This document shows, piece after piece, positions 1 to 11,171 of a stretch of DNA of 64,000 nt (position 1 is its first letter; the number at the start of each line of letters is the position of its first letter). A model generated the notes under the pieces. The model ran no database searches. It was given only the letters and a program-made list of their open reading frames with translations, and had not been told where the DNA came from. The stretch is taken from contig JAKSYS010000184.1 of NCBI GenBank assembly GCA_022925895.1, positions 29,941 through 93,940 on the forward strand. Direction: 5' to 3'. The DNA comes from Fragilaria crotonensis (Eukaryota; Bacillariophyta; Fragilariophyceae; Fragilariales; Fragilariaceae). Made by a program: the position numbers and the translations under genes.

Positions 1-540
1 GTCTAGCAATTCGAGGAGTGATTGACGTTCAGGACCGTTTTGTGAAATGCATGAATCTGGATTTTGACACTGGAGCAGATTTCATGCGGAAGTCTTCTGA
101 ACGACTGACAAGGTTCGTCTCGAGCAAGTCTCATTGATTGCTTTGTTTCCCAAATCGTTTTCCTGAAGGTCTTCTTACTTCTCACAGACCAGCAAGATTG
201 TTTGCACGATTATTAGGAGAAGCAGACACAATCGCTGCTCAACACGTATGGAGAGGTGTCACTTGAGATCTCTGATCAATGCTACCACAAATACAGCTAT
301 CAGCAAAGTACGTGAATGACTGACTACCGTAGCAATCTCAAACACATCCCTTCTTGGTACCATACGCTGTTGAACATGGATTGTCCGATGGTTCTGACGA
401 ACAAACGGGGCTCAAGAACATGTTTATGGCGCAAGTATCATATGATACATGGCGAGTTGGCAAGGTGTGATCGGGCGATCAAGGAAAAAGCTCGATCCAA
501 CGTCGTACAGTAGCAGTACTCCGATAAACTTCCAGCACTC

Positions 541-690
541 CAGTAGATATTTTGTACTCCGAGTACATGGTAGTAGAGTACTCGAGTAGTGATTTAACAG
601 TACGGCTGCGAAGTTAACGTACTGTAGTATGAATACATACTTAGAGTACACACCAAAAAGGTACCAGGTACTACAAAGCACTATGATACG
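541..690. repeat. GTAC-rich intergenic patch
   Basis: The 798 bases before the first gene hold no supportable coding region. From about 541 to 690 the sequence is packed with overlapping words containing GTAC or AGTAC (for example 'ccgagtacatggtagtagag', 'aggtaccaggtactac'). The same vocabulary returns near 2415-2560, 4150-4220, 6900-7085, 23715-23880, 24110-24300, 27785-27880, 36645-36690, 55400-55660, 58565-58600 and 63690-63790. It is not a regular tandem array. It is recorded as a low-complexity or dispersed sequence class of unknown origin. Confidence 0.5.
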
Positions 691-798
691 AGTATAATTC
701 AATTTCAGCTGAAAACTGACTGGACACGCTGTTGTGTTTTCACTTTACTGGCACTTCCTTCCCTCTTGATCGTCAATACACTGGTATCATAGACCACA

Positions 799-1674
799 AT
801 GGCATCCTCGTCGTCGATTAAGGCTGTTGTGGGTCGAGCTCTACGAGAAGCAGGAGTCGCACTCAAGCAAAATGTTGGAGTTGAGGTGAGATTGTCCATG
901 ACGTCATTCTAGTGCAGTTGTACCAGCATCCTACATGAGAAAATATTGAAAGATTTAATCGATGAGTTTCTGGAATAAGTTTGGTCGATTTTCGAACAAT
1001 CGAGTAGCGAGTGGCCTCACCAGCATTCTCTTCCCATTCCCATTGTACAGTTCTTCACTCGACACCGACCAATAATGACTTTCTATGGATCTGAACCCTT
1101 CATAACCAACGATACGTTCATTGCACCGTCTGCTTCTGTAATCGGCGAGGTAACAAATTGGGACGAATCCAGTGTATGGTACGGCGCTGTCGTTCGAGCC
1201 GATTCTAAGCATGGCATCTCAATTGGTTTTTCCTCGAATATTCAAGATGGTTCAGTTGTAACCACATTGGGTGAAAAGGGAACACTTGAGACGGGCTTCC
1301 CGCCAATTACTCATATCGGCCATTACGTGAGCGTCGGCGCTGGTTCCGTTCTGACGTCCTGTCGCATCGACGATGTGGTTATTATTGGAGAGAAGTGCAC
1401 CATTATGGAAGGAAGCTTGGTGGAATCGTATGTCATTCTCGAGCCAGGCACTGTTGTGCCAGCTTATGCGCGCATTCCATCTGGACAGAAGTGGGGTGGA
1501 AACCCTGCCAAGTACATTGCGGATATCACAGGTGACGAGAGGGACTCAATCCAGGCGAAGGCCAGAAAGATTTATGAACAAGCGTATGAGCACATGGTTG
1601 AGTTTCTCCCAGTGGGAAATTCCTACCTTCACTTGGAAGACTTGGAGAAGAAGGGAGTTGCGAAGCAGGGTTAA
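799..1674 (+). CDS. gamma-carbonic-anhydrase-like protein (CAL type)
   Basis: A left-handed beta-helix protein of the gamma-carbonic anhydrase family, which in plants and algae usually sits in the carbonic anhydrase module of mitochondrial complex I. Exon 1 is 799-885 (MASSSSIKAVVGRALREAG, matching the family's 'GRALREtGqAL' N-terminus). The intron begins GTGAG at 886 and ends at an AG before 1012 or 1024; both keep the frame and the second is the better site. Exon 2 carries 'TRHRPIM', the hexapeptide repeats, 'SNIQDGSVV' and 'IPSGQKWGGNPAKYI', all typical. The protein is about 245 residues, normal for the family. The three zinc-ligand histidines of active enzymes align with Thr (after NIQDGSVV, near 1261), Ala and Thr (in 'GAGSVLTSC'), so catalysis is unlikely and a structural CAL role is inferred. 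Mitochondrial targeting is not evident from the sequence alone. Confidence 0.8.
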
Positions 1675-1819
1675 ACGTACAGTTATCGTGCAAAAATCAT
1701 TACTGAGAAATTTATCGTTCTCATTCCCTTTTAAATCACTAACGGGCCATTGTGTTCAGTTGACGCGTTCTCCCAATATTGCTGTAGGAAGCATAATCCC
1801 TCTTCTCCGAATGATTTTT

Positions 1820-2344
1820 TCACATTCGTATGTTCGCCCAGAGTCTCTCGTGAACGTAATAGATAGCAACTTTTGCGAAGACTTCGATGAAGCCAATCTC
1901 AAGCGCAAGCTGAACCTTGCCCGTGATGTACCAAGCGATCGACATTGTGGTCAAAGAAGCAACGAAACGCCAGGTGAGTCCCTTGAGGATACTGCGCATA
2001 TGCGTCTCTTGAATTGGAGGCGGACCATCATGTTCTTTATTGATGCCTCCTTCGACATCCTCGCCATCGATGCTGACGGTTTGGTACGCTAAACCCGGTT
2101 TCAAATCGTTGTTTGCCTCGTCTCCTTTTTGGCGTTTCAACATTATATTCAACGACTTTGATTTGGATTGCAACAAGGTCTCAGAACGGCAAGGGAAGAG
2201 ACCTGACGATGACTCCAGCAGGATAGTTTCAGAGAATGTTGGTTCATGTCGCGGGTCGCGGGGCGTGAGGGGATGCGTCGTTCTCGTCGTGCACAGTCGA
2301 GTATCGCTCTCGCTGATCAATTGCCAGAAGCCAGAACTACTCAT
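1820..2344 (-). CDS. DUF2061 small membrane protein
   Basis: The last 60 residues (about 1823-2002) match the DUF2061 family: 'SILKGLTWRFVASLTTMSI', a second hydrophobic segment, and 'YYVHERLWANIRM' at the C-terminus. Two membrane helices are expected. The family's biochemical role is unknown. The frame stays open to an ATG at 2599, but the first 85 residues of that reading come from a GTAC-rich repeat patch, so the ATG at 2344 (174 residues) is preferred; another candidate is the Met of 'MLKRQKGDEANN'. The N-terminal half is polar with no recognised domain and may be a targeting region. The gene is convergent with the carbonic-anhydrase-like gene, with about 145 bp between the stop codons. 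Confidence 0.65.
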   Translation of the reverse strand: MSSSGFWQLISESDTRLCTTRTTHPLTPRDPRHEPTFSETILLESSSGLFPCRSETLLQSKSKSLNIMLKRQKGDEANNDLKPGLAYQTVSIDGEDVEGGINKEHDGPPPIQETHMRSILKGLTWRFVASLTTMSIAWYITGKVQLALEIGFIEVFAKVAIYYVHERLWANIRM

Positions 2345-2599
2345 AGGATACAACGCAATACCGTAGGCCTTGGTATCTTCACCAAGTAGGAAGTCGTTCC
2401 TTGCCGACGTCGTGCTAAAAACCCAGTACAGGACAGAACTACTAGCTAGCATGAGTACAGTACTAATAAATATTCGTCTAATGGAAGCTCTACTAGCTAG
2501 TAGAGAGCTAGTAGTAGCACCAGGTACAGGTACAAGTACCCTAGAAAACATACGGAGAGCTAAATTCTGAATATGGGATTGAGGGATTGAGAGTCCCAT

Positions 2600-4343
2600 C
2601 CTTCTTATGCCTCTTCAGTCCATTAATAATACTGGTCACTGAAGTTTGACTGCCATAGACAGCATAAATCTTGCCTATGGCAGTCTCTGCAGTATCCCGT
2701 ATCAATCATGATAACAGCTCACACACTCCCTTGCATGCTCAGCAGGACCAATGCTTTGAGCAACCTTGCTCAGTGCAGGAGAAAAGTCTAGCTCATTTCC
2801 TCCACCACTCTATGATGAAAACTTTTGCAAGAGGTCATGAAGACTTCTAGGCGTTGGCATCAGCATCGCCATCATTGCATGGTCATTCTCACCAGCTCTT
2901 TTTCTTTCAGGTAACTCTACAGCCTTGGTCTCTCCTCCTCTCCTCACCAGGAGTCCATAACTCTTGCAGGTTGCAATGCAATTTGCCTCACATTGCCGTT
3001 CAAAATATCAAAACAGAGCTTTGGATTCAATTTATCTTGATTGACCGCTGTCTTTAGCTCCACATTTTCTTCTTGTCCTCTTATGCTGGACAACAAACCC
3101 GACTGCAAACCCGACTGCAAACACAACAATGGATTTTGTATTGTCACATTTGTCCCATGTGCAGGCTGTCCAGCAACTCCATCCACATCAATTTTCCCAA
3201 CCATATGAATATATCAACATTTGGGTTGTGCCTCAACACACCAAAACGTTAAGATGGATATCAACACGCAACACTACAGTCTTGCTTTCTTGTGCGTGTC
3301 CTCTGCCTGCTCACCTTGTATTTTGTAAAGTGTAAATCTCCACGGGACACAGTAGATGAGACCTTGCGATCCATTGGCGATGGAAAATACGAGGGCTCAC
3401 CAGAGCCACACATCTTATTCACCAACCATCTGGTTAACCAAAGTTTGAGTTCCACAGTGTCATTCATTTGACTTGTCTGGTTGATCTCACATCAACCACA
3501 CTTTTTCAGGGATTCCTCGCTTTTTCTCTGGACCGTTCATCCCTTGAGATTGCACTTGCTTCGATCTTAGATTTTCCCACCCACCCACCCACCACCCAGG
3601 GTTTTGTATTTCATTGTTGTCATCTGGAGGGTTTGGATTCTGGACTCAATCGTATGATGGTGAAATCATTGCCGGTGTTGATACATCAACCATGGTATGA
3701 TCCCCCCCTACACGATGGTGCTGCCTTAGAATGACTTTGGTCCACAAGCAGCTCCATTGGCATAGGAATTCAGGAGATCAACCCTTCTGAATTCTAGACC
3801 TAGGACTTTGGGAGTCCATGCTTTCTGTTAGCATGACCATGCAGAGGGATTATTTTTGGTGCACAGCAGTAACCCCCACTTGGGCGACCGACTCAGTTTA
3901 CCTACTCGAGTCCGGTTTTGAGTCTCTCTGATGTATGAATAAATTTTGGGGCCAGCAGGCAGTCATGTAGTCCCAAAAAGTACTGATGGTTGTGTTTAAC
4001 AAAACAGAATGATAGGTTTTATGAAACGCTTGAAGTTATCTATTGCTGCACAGTCCCGTGAAGAAATCTCTCGTGGCTCGGATCGGACGGACGCTAGCTA
4101 GTGGGTGTAGCAGGTTCAGTATTGCTATTGCTGTACTGTGTATCCTTCTCACTCCATATCATTGCGTACTCGGTGTACTCCGTAGAGATTAGTGAGTAGT
4201 GAGTACTGAGAACTAAACTACTTGTAGATTGTAACGATGGACATTTTCAGGGAATCTTCAAAGGAATCTATGGCAGTCACAGTCCCCTACGTGTATTGCG
4301 ACACTCACAAAATCGACGAGATTCAGTAATTGCGAATCTTCAG
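2600..4343. other. Long intergenic stretch, no gene seen
   Basis: About 1.7 kb with no reading frame that looks conserved. It contains a perfect hairpin (2648-2685), a short direct repeat near 3098-3122 ('cccgactgcaaa' twice) and a (CCCA)n run near 3580-3597. The prose-like, interrupted short frames suggest decayed repeat sequence, but no element family could be recognised. Confidence 0.4.
2648..2685. repeat. Perfect 11-bp inverted repeat (hairpin)
   Basis: Arm GACTGCCATAG at 2648-2658 and its exact reverse complement CTATGGCAGTC at 2675-2685 are separated by 16 bases. It lies about 300 bp upstream of the DUF2061 start, in non-coding DNA. There is no T-tract or other sign of a specific RNA class, so the function is unknown. 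Confidence 0.7.
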
Positions 4344-4632
4344 ATGGCGGAGAAAAACGTACTTAATGCAAGCATTCTCGCACCACAATACAAACGTCGC
4401 ACAGTAGAGCTTGTATCTGACGACCATTGTCGCCATGTTCAAGTATATTGACCTGTTCGAAGATCAGATCGAAGATCGAGGTTACTCCGGGATTCTTTCT
4501 CAGCAGTTGAAAATTGTTTTGGAAGACCAAGTTTTTGGATGGACACATCTCGTCAAGCATCATCGGGCACGTGTTAATAACAAGCGCATCATATTCCGCT
4601 TCATTCTACATCTTGGGATTTCTTCATTTCAG

Positions 4633-6545
4633 TGACTGTTGGAATGGTGCAATTGACCTTGTTCTACGGGCTTCCGCCTCACTCATCGTGGCACTGTTGG
4701 CGTTTCGACTAGTGCGACGACGACGTTCTGTGTGGCTGCCTTCTCCGTACGGCTCGAAAGAGTACCACGAAGACCAGCAAAGGAGACAAAAAGATCTAGC
4801 AGTAACAGACTATTCTACATTGCTAGGACATTTGCGGCGCAGGCGGGACATCTACCTAAATGGTCAAATTGAAAAGTCGCTGAGTGAAGCTGAGTTGGCG
4901 TTTCACAGGTTTCTGCAGAAAGACCGACAAGTATCCCATTCTTCTTTTCAGACATTTCCAGCAAGTCAAACTCATTCCATTGAGAACGACCAAGTGACCT
5001 TTGCGCCCATTAACACCATGCTGTACTCTCACGGTGGATTCTTCGGGGCCGCCCCTTTTCTGCTTGCCAATCCCGATTGGATATCGATACTAAGAAAGCT
5101 GATGCCGGATGTCTATGTTGAGATTTCCCGCCGCATCTTGAAGGCACCAGCACAAAAACTCATCCATTGGGCTGAAAACAACCCTGTGGTTGCGGCGTAC
5201 GGTACGGCGAATGAATTGCAAAACACTACCAAGTTAGTTCCACTCGAGTGGGATGTCTTTCTTGATCCGCAGCTCGTGCGTCGTGTAGAGCGGGTACGAA
5301 CTCAACTCGCTTTTCTCAAGTCCGAAGCAATCAAGCTCGAAGGGAACGCCAAGCAACGTTATGATCAATTTGTACTTTTCCTGGAGGAAGAGCTGAAACG
5401 CAGATCGGCAGAATTGGTAGACAAGATGATGATTGCCCACGGCAATTTAAACCAACTTCTCCTGGAACAAACAGGATTTGCGAAGGACTACATATATTCC
5501 CGTGTGAAGCGAACGAGACGAACTCTGGGCGGAGGGATGTACGCACGGCAGTGGATGGCGGTATACGCTGAGGCTTTGAGACTCGGCATGGTATTGGGTG
5601 AATATCGCACGAGCAGTTCGCCAACGCATTCGGATGAATCACAATTGAGTGGGGTTGAAGAAATCGACCAGTCCAGTGATTTCAAGATGGACGATCGCAC
5701 TCCTCTGTTGCAGTTCAGCACGAGCATGCCCCACTCAGCAACCGCAACCGCCGACAACATAAGTTCTTCCGTCACCCTTTCCACCCTCTCTTCCTTAGCC
5801 TGTCCCGATACTTCGATCAAGGATTCTGTGGACATACTGAGGCGTGTATTCAAACTGGATGGACAGGCACGACCAATTGGGCTCGTCTTGGATTTGAAAT
5901 CACGTCACGTCCCCAAAGAAATCTGGGCAATCGTTGTCAACGAGCTCCTTGCCGCAGGCGTTCACGTTGAGGGAGTTGGGTCATTCGCCATGGAAGATGT
6001 TCGCGACCTAGGGTCTCTCTGTCATACGCGAATTCGCGAAATCATGTTTTTTCCATTCGGCTGGAGATTTACAGCACGCCTGTCACTCAGGTCGGATGCA
6101 AAAGGGCGATAGTGTATTCTTGAATGGCGGTAGTCTTTTATGGGAGGCGAGTGTCACGTCCGCAAGTTTGATCAAGAAGTTCTCGACGGAGTTCGACGCA
6201 GAGCAAGTAATGCAGGAGTACCACTTGCTGCCATTTTGTTCTTCGAATGTTGATGACAAATCCCAAAGCACGCTTATGGCGTACAAGGAGAGGTTGGAGC
6301 TCAAGATCGGCCTCTATGTACAAGAATTTAATATCGACGAAGCAGCCTTGAATCTTCTTGTTCATCTTGCCAATGAAAACCCGAATCTTTTGGAGAACGG
6401 GATTACTTGGGGTGGTCTTAATGGAGTCACAGTGAGGGGGTATTCAGCCAGGTCGCTTCACGTGCACCGATGGGTTTCATACGCAACGATATGCCGGTCG
6501 ATCTTGGAATTCATCGATGACGGCTGCCAGTGTCGTTGTGTCTGA
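4633..6545 (+). CDS. Unrecognised membrane-anchored protein, one frameshift
   Basis: A long protein I do not recognise. A likely intron acceptor ends at 4632 ('ttcttcatttcag'). Upstream exon(s) are not resolved; candidates carry ATG 4344 or 4435, but no donor gives a clean phase match. The reading then runs through one hydrophobic segment followed by Arg residues ('IVALLAFRLVRRRR'), 'HGGFFGAAPFLLANPDW', a charged helical region, a Ser/Thr-rich linker (about 5610-5800) and a C-terminal domain. At 6047-6052 there is a run of six T. The frame before it ends at 6112, whereas reading one base less continues as 'FFHSAGDLQHACHSGRMQKG' and stays open to 6545. The two halves look like one protein. The extra T is either a sequencing error or a true frameshift. 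No function is proposed. Confidence 0.55.
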
Positions 6546-7431
6546 CGGGCAGTGAACATGGAGACACGAAGGTTGCTCATGGATTCCTTGTTTTTGTTTT
6601 GTTTGTTAAAGTATGGTACGCCGAGGCGTGCACAGTTTCTTGTTGTTGTTCGTAATATCATTTGCACGCCATGCCAAAAAGTGCCGGCAGAGTTCTATGT
6701 CATAGTTCATTTTCTTGCTATAATTTTCAGTTTTTCCTTGTCGCCTGACTGATTGTTGATGGGTTGATGGTGTGCTGGCAATCATAGGCAATACAGAGAG
6801 AGACTAAAAGTTACTACCGTACCGTGTAGGCATTCCAGCGTTGCTATTCCGTTTCGTTCATTTCCTACTTGCATGTTTCCTACTGTCGTACGGTTTATCC
6901 CCATGTATCATACACACATAGTACTTGTACGACTACCAGGTACCAGGTACTGTACTCGAGTACAAGGTATTTGAGGTTAGACGTACCAGGCACAAGAAGT
7001 ACTAGTACCTGGCTAGTAACACCGCGTTATTTGGAGGATATGCATACAACATGCAACATACAACATACAGTACCAGGTACAACGACTGTGCACTCACATT
7101 GCTGCATGAAAATCATGACTTTGCGTCGGGCTTGCCTCAAATCAAATTCGATTTTTAGTATTATGCATATGTTGCTTTTAAAACAGGGGAAGGAAGGAAA
7201 TGGTGCCTTTGCCTCACGAAATGATGAAATGAGGGGGGACACCACTGACCATGAGTTTTTTTGGACCTGCTTCTTCCTTAACCGGTGTGTGCATGGATCG
7301 GTCGGCCGTGACGCAATCAACCAGTTTGGGGCACATGATTTTGCAACAACCAGCGAAACTCTGTTTACTGCCAACAAACACAAGGAAGACACGCTTTCCG
7401 GCTTCATCAACACATCGTCAGTAACGATAAG
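6546..7431. other. Intergenic, GTAC-rich, no gene seen
   Basis: No convincing coding region. From about 6900 to 7085 the GTAC-type vocabulary is dense. The last bases before 7432 are the host flank of copia element B; the five bases at 7427-7431 read ATAAG. Confidence 0.4.
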
Positions 7432-7887
7432 TGAGAATCCAAACCGTGATCAGCCGTCGGTTGTGCCGCGCTCGCTGGGGAGCGGTGTTATGCACAGGAC
7501 GACGGCGAGGAGGGCGTGTTGCGAATGATGGGAGAGGCGTTCGATCTTGAGGAGGCCAATGATGCACAGCGAGCCAGACGAGTTCGATAGCGATGCGATG
7601 TACGCCGGTTTGGGAGCGGATAAGCAAAGTGTATTCCTACCTCGTTACCCTTACGATCCTCAGAGACCGGCAAGAGTGCGATTGAGATGTAGAATAGTCG
7701 ATGCTAATAAAGTTGTGAGCGGAGTCCGAGAGGTACTCCGCTGGTTAAACTATAATAGTAGTATGCGTGCGTGAATTGTACGTGAGTCACAGGAAGGGAA
7801 TAAGTGTGACTCGACCACGTACGGAGATGTACTATAAAGGTAGACTGTACGGATAGGCAGCGGTACAATAGTCGATGTGCACGAACA
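7432..7887 (-). repeat. 3' LTR of copia element B
   Basis: 456 bp, starting TGTTCGTGCACATCG and ending GGATTCTCA when read on the minus strand. It is nearly identical to 21818-22273. Differences include a 3-bp deletion near the TACGCC site, a GTTAAAC duplication present only in the other copy, and single-base changes. Confidence 0.85.
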
Positions 7888-7900
7888 CACTCCCCCATTG
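7888..7900 (-). other. Polypurine tract of element B
   Basis: Read on the minus strand this is AATGGGGGAGTG, directly against the TG start of the 3' LTR at 7887. That is the expected position for the plus-strand primer of an LTR retroelement. Confidence 0.7.
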
Positions 7901-7954
7901 TCAACAATGTAGATGTGGCAATGAGCAACAGGAGTGCATGAGGCAGGTGGCAGT

Positions 7955-8806
7955 TCAGACAGTTTGACATTTCCATGGAGCACCATAATGTCCCATCAGA
8001 CGACGTACGTGGCGATGATGGAGCGTAGAGCCGAGTGATTTAGTCAGAGAATCGGCGGAATTCATGATACCCGGGATATGTGCTGGGATGATCTCACGGT
8101 TAGCCTTCCATTCCTGAACAGCGAAGTGTTGGATGTCGATATGACGTGATCGTGGCGTAGGGCGGCTGGCGTTAATGAGGATGGCGGCAGCGTTATATTC
8201 ATAGAGTGTTGTAGGCTCCTGCGTATATCCGAGCTCGGCAAGAATGGATCGAAGATATTTTGCAATCTTGGCGGCGTGCACAGCAGCAAGGAATTCTGCC
8301 TCGGTGGAGCTGGTGGAGACAGTAGGCTGTATCTTGGACTTGTAAGCCAAAGGGCCCCCGGAAAACATGAATACGATGCCAGTGATGGAGCGACGAGTCT
8401 TTAGATCGGTGGCATGCGCTGCATCAACATATCCAGCAAGGAGCGTTGGTTGAGATGGTTCCGGGAACGATGGGAGCATCGGGTCGGAGGGGAGCGGCTG
8501 AGAAGTACCAACAGGCAGAGAGGATAGCAGCTTTGAACGCCAATAGTGAAGGCCCCACGATTTGGTCATTCTCAAATAGCGTGCGACTCGACGAAGGGCG
8601 TCGTAGTGGGTTTTTGCTGGGCGGTCCGAGAAACGAGCGAGTGTTGTGACGGCGTATCCGATATCGGGTCGTGCAACCACATAGGCATTAATAAGGGCAC
8701 CGAGTACGCTCCGGTAGGAGAAGCCTGCAACAGTTTCCAAAGCAGCGTGCTCCGGGGTACCATCCAAAGGAGAAGTTTCATAGTCCGCGAAAAGTTGTTG
8801 GATCAT
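7955..8806 (-). pseudogene. Copia B RNase H and C-terminal pol
   Basis: An open stretch coding the end of reverse transcriptase and the copia RNase H domain: 'FSYRSVLGALINAYVVARPD' (connection region), 'LAGYVDAAHATDLKTRRSIT' (first catalytic Asp in the D-A-A-H context), 'STSSTEAEFLAAVHAAK' (catalytic Glu) and 'PRSRHIDIQHFAVQEW'. The frame continues upstream into the RT core but is interrupted by TGA at 8921-8923, where a sense codon is expected after 'EQTD'. The product would be inactive without repair of the rest of pol. Confidence 0.85.
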
Positions 8807-10203
8807 TGACGAAGAGATTGGTTCGATGGGCTTGGTATCGGTGTCGCGAGATCCAGAAGCTGACCATCCGTAGTGTGATAATAACTTATCGATATATGTT
8901 TCACAGGATACCTCAATATATCAATCCGTTTGTTCCACGTCCACGCCATTCTTGAAGGAATCGAGAACGCTTTCGTCGCGAAGATCGATGCCGTCCTCAA
9001 GACAAATCGTTCGGACAAGATCGCGAATGACTTCAGGGTCGACACATCCTATAGCCATGTCGTCGACTTGACGGCAGATCAACATACAATGTCCCTTGTA
9101 AACCCTTGGTATAAACTTCGTTCATGGGTGGTGGATTTGAAACCATGACGTGCGATGACGCGATTGACGAAGCGTTCCCAAAGTGCACCGGATTCAGGGT
9201 GTCCCTGAAGGGCATGCTGGACCGGCAGGACCATGTCCCGTGAGACAGCAACACCGTGACGCGCCATGTACCAGTCGGCGTATTGATCATCAATGTAGAC
9301 GAAAGTCGGTTGGTCTGGAGGAGGGGAGTTGGCGTAAGCATTGGTGGCATCAACCTTCAGACCGATAAAACCTTCGTGTGCACATAGAGTGAAGAATAAA
9401 CGCATGCAAGGTTGCTCGATACACGAGGAATACGTGTTGGCTAACTTGAGTTGCGGCGCGTCCCGGGGGGATCCGTCGCAACAGTTGCGAGCCTTACGTG
9501 CACCGTCGGCCTTTATGGAATAATTCCAATGTTGACGAAGGATGATGGCGTCTTTGGGGGGAAGGCACAGTGACCCATACATATCCTGTTTGGCCATGGA
9601 GTCAAGTTGTTTGAACTTACCTTCTTGCCACTGGTCCCAGTTGGTTAAGCGCATTAACTTCCGAAGCGTGAAGCTTCCAAGCGCTTGCTCTTCAGGCGTG
9701 CCATAACTGGTAGTATTGAGCGATCGCATGACGAGAGGGGAGCAGCCGTCAGATGACGATTGGCCGACATCCTTCGAGGTGTCGGTGGGCCCGGAGAGGA
9801 TCGAATTGATCACGCGGAGCTGGTCGACAGACAAATGGATTGGATTGTCATGTCGTCGATTGGCCACAGGGATGTAGCAATCAGGGGCAAAAACGATCCG
9901 GAAAGACGTATCGTCGGATGCTGCAACCGTCTTCAACGCAGACATGGCAGATTCTGAAGTAAAACTGGGTGTATCGTTGATCGAAACGACAAACGCTCCG
10001 ATATACTTTCGACGTGCATTTTTGATGCGTCCCGCGGAGGTGTGCGGGACGATGCCAGAGACATATGCGCGTTTGCGTATATGACATTCGGACACTTCGA
10101 AACCCAGAGTAGGATGGTCACATCTTATTGCAGGGGACAACTCGTCGAGGCGATCAAAGGGGTCGTCGGAGATGGAGAGGTCCAACGGAGACAAGTCAAG
10201 CAA
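8807..10203 (-). pseudogene. Copia B reverse transcriptase (broken)
   Basis: Copia-type RT. The long open part (9079-10203) carries 'ISDDPFDRLDELSPAIRCDH', 'LVMRSLNT', the thumb/palm entry 'FIGLKVDATNAYANSPPPDQ' (first catalytic Asp) and 'VLPVQHALQGHPESGALWER'. A one-base frameshift near 9100 moves the 'CRQVDDMAIGC' motif (the VDD version of the YxDD box) into the same frame as the RNase H part, and a TGA lies at 8921-8923. The join with integrase upstream (near 10200) is also out of frame. RT is therefore decayed, although the catalytic motifs survive in pieces. Confidence 0.85.
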
Positions 10204-11171
10204 ATCAGGGCAACAGAACCGTCGCCATTGAGCTGGCGCAACAGCTGGACGTTGGGTGGAAGTTTGTCTGCGATGTTGTTCATACCCTCATCAAATCGAG
10301 CATGAGTGGCGGTTTTCACGGTCGCACTTTCCACATCATAATAATAAAGGATCTTTAAAGATCGTGAGTAACCCAAAAAGATGTCGAGCCGGGAGTTTGA
10401 AACAAGCTTGCCGTATCGTGCCGAGGTAGGTCGAACATGCACACGGCACCCAAAAGTCCTCAGTTTGGACAGATTCGGCAGTTCGGAGCCGCACATCTCG
10501 TAAGAACTGGATATACGAGTGCCGTGTGGGACAAAGTTGTACAAACGCAGATAGTGATAGAAGGCATACGGCCAGAAATTCGGGCGTAAGTTCGCACCGG
10601 ACAGCATCGCGCGCAAGGCGTCACCAATGGTTTGATGAGGCCGTTCACCAGGACCGTTTTGGTTAGATGAATCGGGACCCGTCAACTCCACAGTGTAGCC
10701 GAAATTTGAGAACGTCTGGTGGACATCGCGACTCTTTCCAAGCTCTCCTCCTCCATCCATGCGCACGTATTTATTTGTGCAATCCGGGGAGTTGTTGGCC
10801 AGCCAACTGTTAATCCATTCAATTGGAGGGGCTTTTGATGCAAAGGCTCGACCATAGAGTCGACCACTGAAGTGATTGGTGATTAAAGCGTAGCACGTTT
10901 CTCCATTCAGGCCCACCAAGTTCTGATGCCGTTTCTTGTCGCTGCTCTTTTGGACCATGAAACCAAAGTCAATTGATATACCTTGATTACAGATTGTGGA
11001 TCGCATGATGGTGGCGTTCCCAGAAGGTTGCTTTCGGAGCTTTGCGGCGAGACAAATTGGGCATTCTTCGAGCGTGTTGGGAAGCGCAAACTCTGGCATC
11101 CCTTTTACGAAACGGTGCATAGTAGACAGACGACGAAAGTTGAGATGCCCCAATCGCTGATGCCACAACAT
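10125..11171 (-). pseudogene. Copia B integrase
   Basis: Copia integrase with the HHCC zinc-binding module ('MLWHQRLGHLNFRRL' and 'CPICLAAK') and the DDE core: Asp in 'SIDFGFMVQ', Asp in 'YVRMDGGGELG' and Glu in 'NQNGPGERPHQTIGDALR'. After the core come 'FWPYAFYHYLRLYNFVPHG' and the C-terminal 'FGCRVHVRPTSARYGKL' region usual in these elements. The frame runs out near 10125 and RT continues in another frame. Confidence 0.88.

Noticed and set aside
2345-2599. N-terminal 85 residues of the DUF2061 reading
   Set aside because: They are the translation of a GTAC-rich intergenic patch and look non-coding.
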